A program made the translations under genes and the position numbers. A stretch of DNA of 64,000 nucleotides. Source: Kumtagia ephedrae. Lineage in GTDB: Bacteria; Pseudomonadota; Alphaproteobacteria; Rhizobiales; Rhizobiaceae. Location of the stretch: contig NZ_PXYK01000031.1 in NCBI RefSeq assembly GCF_003012745.1, positions 1 to 64,000 of the forward strand, in the 5' to 3' direction. The notes below the pieces were generated by a model. The model ran no database searches. It was not told the origin of the DNA and worked only from the letters and a program-made list of their open reading frames with translations. Below, in pieces: positions 35,227 through 44,700 of the stretch. Numbering within the stretch: position 1 is the stretch's first letter; each line of letters begins with the position of its first letter.

Positions 35227-35258
35227 CGTGATCGCATCTCCCCCGCCACACGTCGGCA

Positions 35259-35348
35259 ACGTCGAGGCGGCCAAGGCCGCCTCGACGTGTCAAGGCAGTT
35301 GTCAGCAACGATCTGACAATTCCGTAGCGGCGAGGGAACCGGCGCTAC
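35259..35348 (+). promoter_or_regulatory. Three tandem hairpins between binding protein and permease
   Basis: Hairpin 1 is a perfect 14-bp inverted repeat (35259-35272 with 35275-35288; two-base centre). Hairpin 2 pairs TTGTCAG (35299-35305) with CTGACAA (35313-35319). Hairpin 3 pairs GTAGCG (35324-35329) with CGCTAC (35343-35348). Such structures after a binding-protein gene often protect its message and lower downstream expression. Confidence 0.6.
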
Positions 35349-35379
35349 CGCTTAAGCCACCGCCTGGAGGTTCTAGATT

Positions 35380-36399
35380 GTGTTGAGGTACTTAGCGGGC
35401 AGAGCCGCCGTGGCGTTTTTCACACTGCTCGGCGTGTCGCTGGCAACCTTCTTTCTCATTCGCCTCATACCCGGCGATCCCATCCTCCTGCTGATGCCCG
35501 CAGAGCGAGAGATCTCGGAGGAGCGGTATCAACAGCTCATCATACAGTTTGGCTTCGATCGCCCGCTCTGGGAGCAGTATTTTCGCTACATCGCAGGCCT
35601 TTTCAGCGGCGACCTCGGGATTTCCGCGTTTACCCGTCAGCCCGTGCTGAGCGAGTTTATGAGCTACTTCCCGGCAACCATCGAGCTGGCTCTGACAGCG
35701 ACATGCTTTGGGCTCCTTCTCGGCGTGCCTGCCGGAATGATCGCTGCGCTTGCCAGGGGGACTGCGATCGACCTCGGCCTGATGAGTGCGGCGCTCGTCG
35801 GGTTCTCGATGCCGGTGTTCTGGTGGGGCATGATCCTCATCACTTTTTTTTCAGGCTATCTCGGCTGGACCCCGGTTTCGGGCCGCATATCCGTCTTGTA
35901 CTTTCCGACACCCACCACCGGCTTCATGCTTGCCGATACCCTCCTCGGGGGCGACTTGAGGGCGTTCTGGTCGGCGCTGAACCATCTCATCCTCCCCACT
36001 GTGACCTTGGGGATCATTCCGCTAGCCATCTTTGCGCGGCAGACGCGGTCCGCCATGGCGGAGGTTCTGAACGAAGACTACGTGCGGACGGCGCGGGCGA
36101 AAGGCCTGAGCGAGTTTCGGGTGGTTGTCGTTCATGCTTTGCGCAACGCGCTCATCCCCGTTACGACGGTCGTCGGTCTGACGATGGGTGGGCTGCTGGC
36201 CGGCGCGATCCTGACGGAGACGGTGTTTGCCTGGCCGGGCATCGGTACGTGGATCGTTAAGGCGATCCTCAGCCGCGACTATCAGGTCATCCAGGGCGGA
36301 ATACTGCTGATCGCGCTCGTCCTGATCCTGGTCAACTTCGCGGTCGACGTCCTCTATGGCGTTCTCGACCCTCGGATTCGCGCGGGAGGTGCCTCATGA
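35380..36399 (+). CDS. Peptide-type ABC importer permease, DppB type
   Basis: A 339-residue membrane permease with about six helices, EAA-like loop R-T-A-R-A-K-G-L-S-E and the C-terminal D-V-L-Y-G-V-L-D-P-R-I. It starts at GTG (35380) with GGAGG ten bases upstream. It overlaps the next permease by four bases (ATGA). Partner of the DppC-like permease. Confidence 0.92.
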   Translation: MLRYLAGRAAVAFFTLLGVSLATFFLIRLIPGDPILLLMPAEREISEERYQQLIIQFGFDRPLWEQYFRYIAGLFSGDLGISAFTRQPVLSEFMSYFPATIELALTATCFGLLLGVPAGMIAALARGTAIDLGLMSAALVGFSMPVFWWGMILITFFSGYLGWTPVSGRISVLYFPTPTTGFMLADTLLGGDLRAFWSALNHLILPTVTLGIIPLAIFARQTRSAMAEVLNEDYVRTARAKGLSEFRVVVVHALRNALIPVTTVVGLTMGGLLAGAILTETVFAWPGIGTWIVKAILSRDYQVIQGGILLIALVLILVNFAVDVLYGVLDPRIRAGGAS

Positions 36400-37322
36400 C
36401 GGCAAAGGACACTCGTGAACCCATAGTAAGCAGCTCAGGCGAGCCGGTTGCACTGATGCAGGCTGGACCTTTGCGGGAGTTCTGGCTCCTTTTTCGAAAG
36501 AACCTAAGCGCGATGGTGGGCTTGACCATCCTGTTGGTCTTCCTGTTCGTAGCGGTCTTTGCCGATCTCATCGCTCCCCACTCGCCGATTATGCAGTTCC
36601 GCCAGCACAGCCTTCAGCCTCCGGTTTGGCAGGACGGAGGCTCGGCGCGATTTCTCCTCGGCACCGACGCCGTCGGTCGCGATCTTCTTTCCCGCTTGAT
36701 GCACGGCTCCCGCTTCTCCTTCTACGTCGGCTTTTGTGTCCTAACCCTCTCGCTCACCCTTGGGGTCGCTCTGGGCCTCGTCGCTGGATATTTCCGGGGG
36801 TGGCTCGAGGAGATCATCATGCGGCTCTCCGACATCCTCTGGTCTTTTCCCTCGCTTCTGCTCGCCTTCGTCGTCGTCGCCGTTCTAGGCCCGAGCCTCA
36901 CCAATGCGATGATTGCGATAGCGCTGGCTTATTTGCCGGAATTTATCCGCATCACGCGCGGCCAGGTTCTGGTGGTGGCAAACCGAAACTATGTCATCGC
37001 CAGTCGTATGGCAGGAGCCGGTCCCTTGCGGCTCATGTTCACCGCTATTCTCCCGAACTGTCTTGCGCCCGTCATCGTCCACGCCAGCCTCGTCTTCTCT
37101 TCGGCGATCCTGGCGGCTGCAGGATTGAGCTTCCTCGGTCTTGGCGCTCAGCCGCCCGCGCCGGAATGGGGCGCGATGCTCGCGGAATCGCGGGAGTTCA
37201 TCCTGCGCGCATGGTGGGTTGTAGCGTTTCCGGGGCTCGCTATTCTTATCATGGTTCTGGCCGTGAACTTTATCGGCGACGGTCTGAGGGACGCGCTGGA
37301 TCCGCGGCTGAGCAGAGCATGA
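36396..37322 (+). CDS. Peptide-type ABC importer permease, DppC type
   Basis: A 308-residue permease with N-terminal cytoplasmic region and about six helices. L-L-G-T-D-A-V-G-R-D-L-L-S-R near residue 90 and L-S-F-L-G-L-G-A-Q-P-P near the end are family hallmarks. Completes the translocation channel with the DppB-like permease. Confidence 0.92.
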   Translation: MTAKDTREPIVSSSGEPVALMQAGPLREFWLLFRKNLSAMVGLTILLVFLFVAVFADLIAPHSPIMQFRQHSLQPPVWQDGGSARFLLGTDAVGRDLLSRLMHGSRFSFYVGFCVLTLSLTLGVALGLVAGYFRGWLEEIIMRLSDILWSFPSLLLAFVVVAVLGPSLTNAMIAIALAYLPEFIRITRGQVLVVANRNYVIASRMAGAGPLRLMFTAILPNCLAPVIVHASLVFSSAILAAAGLSFLGLGAQPPAPEWGAMLAESREFILRAWWVVAFPGLAILIMVLAVNFIGDGLRDALDPRLSRA

Positions 37323-37331
37323 CAGGCGAGC

Positions 37332-38228
37332 ATGAATCATCGGCAAGTCGAGATCTTCGCGACGGTAATGCGGGCAGGCACGGCCTCCCATGCGGCCGAC
37401 CTCTTGGGCATCACCCAGCCAGCTGTTAGCCGCGCCATCGCCGACCTCGAGAAGTCGGTGCGGTTCTCTCTGTTTGCGCGAATTCACAACCGGCTTGTTC
37501 CGACGCCCGAAGCGCGGCTGTTCTTCCGGGATGTCGAGGCCTCGTTTCGCGGCCTGGACACCTTGCGATCGAGCGCGGCCTGGATACGTGACCAGGGAGC
37601 CGGGGAGATCAAGATCGCCAGCCTGTCGGCCCTCAGCTCGTCTGCCGTGCCGCAGGCAATCTCGACCTTCCAGAAGAAGCACGCCGACATCCGCGTAACG
37701 CTGCATGTGTTGTGGTCGCGTGATGTTCGCGACCGGATCGCATCCGGGCAGTTCGACGTCGGGCTTGCGGCGGACGAGATCGACACCTCGGGGATTCACG
37801 CGCAGCCGTTTGCGACCCACAGGGTTGCGTGTCTGATGCCGAAGGGACATCCGCTGTCTCTCAAAGAGGTTATCGAGCCGGCGGACCTGGCGGAAGTTCC
37901 GCTGGTCACCTACGTTCCGGAGGATCGTTGGCGGCAGCAGCTGGATGCAGCCTTCGCCGCCGCGAACGTGAAGCCGAAGATCGCCGTCGAGACCACTTAC
38001 TCCTCGACGATCTGCTCGCTCGTATCGCAAGGCATCGGCGTCGGTTTTGTCAGCCCAGGTGCGACCGGTGGTGCGGATATCTCGCACCTTGTCGTGCGCC
38101 GCTTCGAACCGAAGATCATCGTGCGTGTCCTTCTGATCTTGCCGCTCGATCGACAGAAATCGCTGCTCGTGCGGGAATTCATCGATTGCCTGCTCGAGAC
38201 CCGTTCAGCGCAGCCCCAGGCATCATAA
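37332..38228 (+). CDS. LysR-family transcriptional regulator
   Basis: A 298-residue LTTR with the helix-turn-helix A-G-T-A-S-H-A-A-D-L-L-G-I-T-Q-P-A-V-S-R and a complete effector domain. It lies nine bases after the DppC-like permease and is co-oriented with it, so it is embedded within the importer operon rather than divergent from its target. It may fine-tune the downstream lyase, peptidase and ATPase genes; the 101-base gap after it could hold a promoter. Confidence 0.9.
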   Translation: MNHRQVEIFATVMRAGTASHAADLLGITQPAVSRAIADLEKSVRFSLFARIHNRLVPTPEARLFFRDVEASFRGLDTLRSSAAWIRDQGAGEIKIASLSALSSSAVPQAISTFQKKHADIRVTLHVLWSRDVRDRIASGQFDVGLAADEIDTSGIHAQPFATHRVACLMPKGHPLSLKEVIEPADLAEVPLVTYVPEDRWRQQLDAAFAAANVKPKIAVETTYSSTICSLVSQGIGVGFVSPGATGGADISHLVVRRFEPKIIVRVLLILPLDRQKSLLVREFIDCLLETRSAQPQAS

Positions 38229-38329
38229 CTTTTCATTATACCAAGCATACCTTGCCTACATTGTCCGGCGTGAAGCCTGGCGAATAGCATGCGCCATGCT
38301 GACGCGCGTCCGTCGTCCGGAGAGAAGCT

Positions 38330-39466
38330 TTGCCTGATTTCATGCAGTTGAACCCCCCGGTGCATCGCGCATCGACCGTTCTGTTCAAGGACACCGACGC
38401 ATTCCTGGCCCGAGGGTCCCAGCTCTATGACGGGTTTATGTATGGGCTCTACGGAACGCCGACGACCCGCGAGTTGGAGACACGCATCGCCGCGATTGAG
38501 GGCGGGCATCGGGCGATCGTCGTTCCATCAGGGCTCGCGGCAATCACGCATGTCATACTGGCGCTGTGCAAACCCGGCGACCATATCATCATCACCGATT
38601 CCGCCTATGGCGGCTCGCGAGCCTTCGCGACGAGCGCGCTTGTGCGCCTCGGCATCGACGTCGAATACATTCCGTCGGACGCAGGTTCCGTGCAGGCGTA
38701 CCTCAAGCCGCAAACGCGGCTGGTGCTCCTGGAATCGCCCGGTTACTACACGATGGAGATCCAGGATATCGCGGCCATCGCCGCTGAAGCCCATGCCGCC
38801 GGTGCGCTCGTCCTTCTCGACAACAGCTGGGGTTTTGGCGCCTCATCCATGTTCGAGCATGGCGTCGATATCTGCTGCACCGCACTGTCGAAATATGCTG
38901 CCGGCGCCGGCGACCTCTGCATGGGTTCCATCACCGTTGCCACGGAGGACATGTACCGCACGCTCAAGGCCTTTGTTGCCGGCCTGGGCGCTGGCGTGTC
39001 CTCCGATGACGCCTATCTGGTGATGCGGGGGCTGCTCACACTCGACACTCGCTTGCGCGATCATGCGGCCCGGGCGCTCGGACTGTCGCAATGGCTAAGC
39101 AGTCATCCGGCGGTCAAGGAGGTGATCAATCCCGCTCGCCCCGGTGATCGGTGGCACGCAAGGTTTCAGAAATACTTTCGCGGCGGCAACGGCCTTTTCT
39201 CCGTCGTGCTTCATGACGGTTCGCTCGACGCCATTCGGCGCATGCTTGACGGCCTCGAGGTGTTCAAGATCGGCGCTAGCTGGGGAAGTCCGCACAGCCT
39301 TCTTGCTGCCGCATATCCGCACGGCGAGCGGTCAGTCGATCGATGGCCGAAAGACCAGTACATCCTGCGCCTTCACATCGGTCTCGAAAAGGTCGCCGCG
39401 CTGAAGTGCGATCTCGACCGGGCCTTGTCACGCGCGGCCGGGATTGCGGCCTTGCGGGTCCGCTAG
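38330..39466 (+). CDS. Cys/Met-metabolism PLP enzyme (cystathionine beta-lyase type)
   Basis: A 378-residue fold-type I PLP enzyme. The Schiff-base Lys is Lys188 in A-L-S-K-Y, the PLP-nitrogen Asp is Asp164 in D-N-S-W-G-F-G, and Y-x-Y-G-x-x-x-T-R-like residues appear in L-Y-G-T-P-T-T-R. These make it a cystathionine lyase/synthase-like enzyme acting on S-substituted cysteine or homoserine. TTG at 38330 is supported by GGAGAG; ATG at 38342 is an alternative. It may release a thiol or pyruvate from an imported Cys-conjugate. Confidence 0.87.
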   Translation: MPDFMQLNPPVHRASTVLFKDTDAFLARGSQLYDGFMYGLYGTPTTRELETRIAAIEGGHRAIVVPSGLAAITHVILALCKPGDHIIITDSAYGGSRAFATSALVRLGIDVEYIPSDAGSVQAYLKPQTRLVLLESPGYYTMEIQDIAAIAAEAHAAGALVLLDNSWGFGASSMFEHGVDICCTALSKYAAGAGDLCMGSITVATEDMYRTLKAFVAGLGAGVSSDDAYLVMRGLLTLDTRLRDHAARALGLSQWLSSHPAVKEVINPARPGDRWHARFQKYFRGGNGLFSVVLHDGSLDAIRRMLDGLEVFKIGASWGSPHSLLAAAYPHGERSVDRWPKDQYILRLHIGLEKVAALKCDLDRALSRAAGIAALRVR

Positions 39467-39469
39467 CCG

Positions 39470-40888
39470 ATGGGTGCGATCGATACAGTACTAGGGTTGA
39501 TCGACGAGCATTTCGACCGGTCGATCGAGAAGCTTTTTGAGCTGGCGCGTATCCCCTCCGTGTCCTCTGATCCAGCCCTCGCAGGCGAGTGCCGCAGGGC
39601 CGCCCTCTGGCTGTCGGATTATGTGTCTTCTCTGGGCTTCCAATCCCGGCTCATGGAAACGGGCGGTCATCCGGTGGTCTACGCAATCCTGGGAGACTTG
39701 AACGATACGACCAAGCCGCACGTGCTCTTCTACGGACACTATGACGTCCAGCCGGTCGACCCGATCGAGAAGTGGACCAATCCGCCCTTCGAACCAAAGA
39801 TCGACGTCGCCAAGGACGGGACCGAACGCCTGCTCGGCCGGGGCATGTCAGACGACAAGGGTCAGATATTCACGTTCCTTGAGGCATGCCGCGGGTGGAT
39901 TGAACACACAGGCACACTGCCCGTTAACGTCACCATCTTTCTCGAAGGCGAGGAAGAGGCTGGCTCGCCGAGCCTCGAGCGGACCCTCATAGAGCAAGCC
40001 GGCGACCTTGCCGCGGATGTCGTCCTCGCCTGCGATTCCGCCATGTGGGACCGCGACACACCTGCGATCGCTACGCGTCTCAAGGGGCTGTTCCATGACA
40101 AGGTGATCGTTCACGGGCCCAACCGCGATCTTCATTCCGGAACATATGGCGGAGTCGCCGCCAATCCGCTGCGCGTGCTGTCGAATATACTGGCTGGCCT
40201 CTATGATGCCGACAATCGAGTGGCCATCCCGGGCTTCTACGATGAGGTCGAGCAAGTTCCGGCCTCCCTACGGCAGCAATGGCGCGAACTTGGCTCGGCC
40301 GCGGATGCTGCGCTCGGCGATGTCGGGTTGTCGATGCCTGTGCTCGAGACCGGCTACACGGCTATGGAGCAGACATGGGCCCGGCCGGTGGTCGATATCA
40401 ATGGCGTCGGTGGCGGCAATCAGGGTCCACCCCGTTCGGTCCTGCCGTCGCAAGCCTGGGCGCGGTTGTCGTTCAGGCTGGTGGCATCCCAGAAGCCCGA
40501 CGTGATCCGCCGGCTGTTTCGCGAACACGTGGCGTCGCAAGTACCTTCTGACTGCCGCGTGTCGTTCGAAGGCGACGACGGCTGCGGCGCCTACGCGCTC
40601 AAAGAGGACAATCCGTTCCTGATCGCCGCGGCAAGGGGGCTGGAGGCCGAATGGGGGCGGCAGCCGAAATTTCCCGGATCTGGCGGCTCCATACCCGCGA
40701 TCGGATGGTTCAAGGACCATCTCGGGCTAGACAGCATCATGGTGGGTTTCGCCCTCGATGACGACGCGATCCATGCGCCGAATGAAAAATACGATGTGCG
40801 TTCCATGCGCAAGGGGACGCGATCCTGGGCCAGGATCCTAGAAGAGGTATCTCGGGTCGATCTCAAGTGGCGCAGGACCGAAAGGTAG
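39470..40888 (+). CDS. M20-family metallodipeptidase
   Basis: A 472-residue dizinc peptidase like CNDP/PepV. Metal ligands are in Y-G-H-Y-D-V-Q-P, G-M-S-D-D-K-G-Q, E-G-E-E-E-A-G-S and a late D-S-A; H-x-G-x-Y-G in D-L-H-S-G-T-Y-G-G is typical. It cleaves dipeptides or N-acyl amino acids. It starts three bases after the previous stop, so is translationally coupled. Fits an operon that imports a dipeptide-like compound and splits it. Confidence 0.92.
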   Translation: MGAIDTVLGLIDEHFDRSIEKLFELARIPSVSSDPALAGECRRAALWLSDYVSSLGFQSRLMETGGHPVVYAILGDLNDTTKPHVLFYGHYDVQPVDPIEKWTNPPFEPKIDVAKDGTERLLGRGMSDDKGQIFTFLEACRGWIEHTGTLPVNVTIFLEGEEEAGSPSLERTLIEQAGDLAADVVLACDSAMWDRDTPAIATRLKGLFHDKVIVHGPNRDLHSGTYGGVAANPLRVLSNILAGLYDADNRVAIPGFYDEVEQVPASLRQQWRELGSAADAALGDVGLSMPVLETGYTAMEQTWARPVVDINGVGGGNQGPPRSVLPSQAWARLSFRLVASQKPDVIRRLFREHVASQVPSDCRVSFEGDDGCGAYALKEDNPFLIAAARGLEAEWGRQPKFPGSGGSIPAIGWFKDHLGLDSIMVGFALDDDAIHAPNEKYDVRSMRKGTRSWARILEEVSRVDLKWRRTER

Positions 40889-40891
40889 CGG

Positions 40892-41791
40892 ATGGATCCT
40901 CTGTGGCCCCTCTATCTGAACGAGGAGAACGCCGTGGCCGAGGTCAGCGGGGCATCAGATGCGGGCAACGCACACCTGTTGGAGGTCGATAATCTCGTTG
41001 TCGAGTTCGAGACCAGGCAAGGCGTCTTCCGCGCCGTCGATGGGATTTCATTGCATTTGGCGCGAGGCGAGATCCTGGCAGTGGTGGGAGAATCCGGTTC
41101 GGGCAAGTCGGTGCTGATGCACGCCATGTTGGGGCTCCTCACTCCGGGCGCGAGGGTTACCGCCGACCGCATCGTCTTTAGGGGCAGGGATGTCCTGGCG
41201 TTGAAGGTTTTTGAACGGCGAGCACTCCTTGGCAAGGAAATCGGTGTCATATTCCAGGATCCGATCGGCAGTCTCAATCCTTGCTACACGATCGGCTTTC
41301 AGATCGATGAGATTCTGAGACGCCATACGCCACTTGATCAACGCGCTCGACGTGACCGGACGATTGCCATGCTCGACCAGGTCGGCATTCCGATGCCTGC
41401 CGAGCGACTGTCTTCCTTTCCCCATCAGATGTCCGGCGGCCAGTGTCAACGGGTCATGATCGCCATGGCGCTGGCATGCGAGCCGTCGCTTCTGATCGCG
41501 GATGAGCCCACGACTGCCCTGGACGTGACCATTCAGAAGCAGATCCTCGATCTGCTGATGACGCTACAGCGGTCTCGCGGGATGGGGATGGTCATCGTCA
41601 CCCACAATATGGGCGTGGTGTCCGAGGTCGCCGATCGGGTCTTCGTGCAGTACCGCGGCAAGATGATGGAGTGCGCGGACGTCATCGAAATCTTCGAAAA
41701 CCCGCAGAGCCGGTACACCCAGGCCCTTCTGTCGGCTCTCCCGGAAAACGCGGTCGGCACCAGGCTGCCCGTCCTTTCCGGCTCGTTCTGA
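40892..41791 (+). CDS. Peptide-type ABC importer ATPase, DppD type
   Basis: A 299-residue ATPase. Walker [10 protein letters not shown], Walker [13 protein letters not shown] and the switch His are present. The signature reads M-S-G-G-Q-C-Q-R, with Cys where Arg is usual. The C-terminal extension is short (about 30 residues after the switch region). Start is uncertain: ATG at 40892, three bases after the M20 stop, or GTG at 40934 with GAGGAG upstream. Confidence 0.88.
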   Translation: MDPLWPLYLNEENAVAEVSGASDAGNAHLLEVDNLVVEFETRQGVFRAVDGISLHLARGEILAVVGESGSGKSVLMHAMLGLLTPGARVTADRIVFRGRDVLALKVFERRALLGKEIGVIFQDPIGSLNPCYTIGFQIDEILRRHTPLDQRARRDRTIAMLDQVGIPMPAERLSSFPHQMSGGQCQRVMIAMALACEPSLLIADEPTTALDVTIQKQILDLLMTLQRSRGMGMVIVTHNMGVVSEVADRVFVQYRGKMMECADVIEIFENPQSRYTQALLSALPENAVGTRLPVLSGSF

Positions 41792-41801
41792 GAATTCGAA
41801 C

Positions 41802-42623
41802 ATGACGGCACCAATCCTCGAATGCCAGTCGATTGTACGGAAGTACCACATTTCGCCAGGCCTGCTCGGCGACCAGCGAACGATCACTGCAGTCAATAAT
41901 GTCAGCTTCGCACTGAAGCGTGGAGAAACGCTTGCCGTCGTCGGCGAAAGCGGAAGCGGCAAGACAACGCTCGCGCGCATCCTTGCAATGATTGACCCAC
42001 CGACGGCAGGGGACCTCCTGGTCGAAGGGAAGAAAGTCTCGCCTGGACGGGCAGTCGAAACTGACGTCCGTCGAAACATCCAGATGGTCTTTCAGGACCC
42101 GTACAGCTCGCTCAATCCGCGGCAAAGGATCAGCACGATTCTGGAAGAGCCGTTGCGCATCAATATGCGAATCGATGGACGTGAGCGGGGAAGGCTCGTC
42201 GCCGAGATGTTGGAGAGAGTGGGTTTGGGCGGCGGCTATTCCACCCGCTATCCTCACATGCTATCGGGCGGGCAGCGGCAACGCGTAGCCATCGCCCGAG
42301 CACTGATGCTGCGTCCAAAAATCCTGATCCTGGACGAACCCGTTTCCGCTCTCGATCTGTCCGTGCAGGCACAGATACTCAACCTGCTGGCGGAACTCCG
42401 AGAAGCTTACAGCCTAAGCTACGTTTTCATCAGCCACGACCTCGCCGTGGTCCGCTTCTTCGCGGATACAGCGATGGTGATGCACAGAGGGGATGCCGTG
42501 GAAATGAAGAGCTGCGCGGAACTCTTCTCTTCCCCGCAGCACGCTTACACGAAAACCCTGCTCCAGGCTTCCCCCCGTATAGATCTCGCGAAAATACGCC
42601 AACGGCTGAAGACCGGAAACTAG
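41802..42623 (+). CDS. Peptide-type ABC importer ATPase, DppF type
   Basis: A 273-residue ATPase. Walker A G-E-S-G-S-G-K-T-T, the signature L-S-G-G-Q-R-Q-R, Walker B I-L-I-L-D-E-P-V-S-A-L-D and switch His in I-S-H-D-L are intact. It completes the ABC system begun at 33595, after three inserted genes. Ten bases separate it from the DppD-like gene. Confidence 0.9.
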   Translation: MTAPILECQSIVRKYHISPGLLGDQRTITAVNNVSFALKRGETLAVVGESGSGKTTLARILAMIDPPTAGDLLVEGKKVSPGRAVETDVRRNIQMVFQDPYSSLNPRQRISTILEEPLRINMRIDGRERGRLVAEMLERVGLGGGYSTRYPHMLSGGQRQRVAIARALMLRPKILILDEPVSALDLSVQAQILNLLAELREAYSLSYVFISHDLAVVRFFADTAMVMHRGDAVEMKSCAELFSSPQHAYTKTLLQASPRIDLAKIRQRLKTGN

Positions 42624-43029
42624 TATCGCTTGCCGTCATGTCGCGCCAAACTCCATAGGCGCGGATCATCCGAATGCAGTTCGATTAACCGTGCTCGAAG
42701 ACAGCTGCGGCGCGCTCTGCGGGTGGCGGCAAATATCGGGCCTTTCGGTCCTGCCTCGGTCTCCTAAGTGCACTTGACGCCGACCCTGCAGGCGGTTGCG
42801 GGGAAGGACTTATGATATGTCGGCGCCGCGGCTTCAAAGCCGTGCCCAACGAGATGATAATAAGTTTCGCCGAAACTATCCATTTCTATCCGATCGCGCG
42901 CTATGCTGCTGAAATCACAAACCAAATTTGAATTAGATCAATGCCAAGGCACGATAGACCGACCGAAACCCTGCCCTGCCGTGCTTGCGCTTTGCTTACG
43001 CGTGGAATCTCTCAAGGGGACGACCATGC
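42624..43029. other. Gene-free stretch
   Basis: About 400 bases with no supported frame, repeat or RNA gene. It separates the peptide-importer operon from the integrase/groEL scar. Possible old junction; nothing firmer is seen. Confidence 0.5.
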
Positions 43030-43105
43030 ATGGCGAAGCTGACAAAACGAACGGTCGATACCACCAAAAATCAAATCCTCGGACTATGTCGTTTGGGACG
43101 ACGAT
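43030..43105 (+). pseudogene. Tyrosine-recombinase (phage-type integrase) N-terminal remnant
   Basis: The ATG at 43030 opens [10 protein letters not shown], the usual start of phage-type integrases of island elements. After a one-base frame change near 43078 the sequence continues S-D-Y-V-V-W-D-D-D, the next conserved segment (D-Y-V-x-W-D-D-x-L-P-G-F-G in relatives). Homology then stops at the groEL remnant on the other strand. AGGGGA lies upstream of the ATG. So this is the first about 25 codons of a broken integrase. Confidence 0.6.
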
Positions 43106-43521
43106 CGTGGTGTTCTTCTTCTCGACGACGACCTTCTTGGCGCGGCCGAGCATTTGGAGCGTGACGTTTCCAGCTTGATCTTCTGAGATGGCGGTGCCGC
43201 CGGTGGGGATGGCGATGTCCTCCAGCATGGCCTTGCGGCCGTCGCCGAAGCCGGGGGCCTTGACGACAGCAACCTTCAGGCCGCCGCGCAGCTTGTTGAC
43301 GACCAGCGTGGCCAGCGCCTCGCGCTCGACATCCTCGGCGATGATGAACAGCGGCTTGCCAGACTGCACCACGGCTTCGAGAATCGACAGCATCGCCTGC
43401 AGATTGCCGAGCTTCTTCTCGTTGATCAGAACATAGGGCTCTTCGATCTCGACCCGATCTTATCCTGATTTGTGATGAAATACGGCGAGAGATAACCGCG
43501 GTCGAACTGCATGCCCTCGCC
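43100..43521 (-). pseudogene. groEL: groEL internal fragment, frameshifted
   Basis: Antisense to the integrase remnant lies a piece of chaperonin 60. It begins [14 protein letters not shown], shifts frame near 43460, and continues with [12 protein letters not shown], then [31 protein letters not shown] and ends near N-T-T-I-V at 43100. This corresponds to about residues 190-330 of the 540-residue protein, part of the apical domain only. It has no start or stop of its own and lies joined to the FAD oxidoreductase tail. Confidence 0.85.
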
Positions 43522-43522
43522 C

Positions 43523-44700
43523 TGTGAAACGGTTCAGTGCGAAGGGCGTGATGTCATAGGACGCGTCTGAGCGGGTTGCCGCCTCGGCCAGCAGCTTGCC
43601 GGAGAAGGCGCCGGCGAGATTGCCGAAGAAGTGCCCGGTATTGAGCATCAAGCCTTCGATGCCGCAGGCGGCATCGATCACCGGCAGTCCGTCCGGGGTC
43701 TGTGCCACGAGTCCGGCCCATTGTCTGGTGATCGGCAGTTCCGACAGGGCAGGGAAGTTCCTGCTCATGATGGAGCAGGCCATCGCCTGGCCCGCAACCG
43801 TCGGCTGGTCGTGGCTGCTGCCGATCTCATAGGCGCAGCCGAACTGGATCGACCCGTCGGGCATGCTGGCAATCTGCTCGGTGAAGCCGAGGGCGGGCCG
43901 GATCTGCTCGGAGGGATCGCGCGGAAAGGCGGCCGCGTCCATGCCGGGCGGGGTGAAGAAACGGAACAGCGACTGGCCCGCCACGACCCGTCCGATGCGG
44001 AACGGCGCCGCGCCTGTCGAAGCGGCCTCGAACCTGGTCCACTGAAAGGGGACGCCGAGGCCATGCGGCGCCAGAAGCTCGTTGGACCACGGGCCGCAGG
44101 CCACCACGACGGTTGCGCAGGCGAGAACATCGCCGTCGGCAAGGCGCACCCCGCGACAACGGCCCGTCTCCACCTCGATCGCCGTCACACTGGCGGGCGC
44201 GATCAGCCGTCCGCCGGCGTCGCTGAAGGCGGCCACCAGGCGGCGGACGAGCAGGGGCGTGTCCTGATGCGCATCGAGCGGGTTCCAGACCGCGCCGGAC
44301 ACTTGCGGTCCGATCTGCGGACAGAGCGAGTGCAACTCTTCACGGTCAAGCAGCTTTAGCGACAGCCGGCTTGCGCCCTGTCCGCGACAAACGCGCGGGC
44401 GGCCTCGGCAAAGGCCTCGTCGCGGTAGATGATCAGGCCGCCGCAGGCGCGGAAGCCGAAATCGGGGAGCTCGCCGGCAAGGGCTTCGACAAATCGCCGG
44501 CCGGCAAGGGAAAACTCCATCGCCGTGCCGGCCGCCTTCGTCTGCAGCCAAAGGAACCCGGGATTGCGCCCGGAAGCGCCCCAGGCGGGCGCATGCTGTT
44601 CGATCAGGGCGACCGAGAGGCCCTGCCGGCGCAGATAGTAGGCGCTTGCAGTGCCCGCTATCCCCCCGCCCACGACCACGGCGTCGAATAGTTGCGTCAC
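43523..44700 (-). pseudogene. FAD-dependent oxidoreductase (DAO family), frameshifted
   Basis: The GTG at 44700 overlaps the upstream deacylase stop and opens with the FAD-binding V-V-V-G-G-G-I-A-G. This frame reads F-V-A-D-R-A-Q-A-G and hits a stop near 44359; the other frame continues from about 44375 with L-K-L-L-D-R-E-E-L-H to G-L-M-L-N-T-G-H-F-F-G-N near the end. A single indel around 44370-44376 breaks the gene. The natural C-terminus (P-F-A-L-N-R-F) runs straight into the groEL fragment without its stop. Family members oxidise amines or amino acids, e.g. sarcosine or glycine oxidase. Confidence 0.85.

Noticed and set aside
42828-42860. tRNA-like arm around GGCTTCAAAGCC
   Set aside because: A TTCAAA loop with short stem resembles a T-arm or Sec anticodon arm, but the flanking bases cannot form a cloverleaf.
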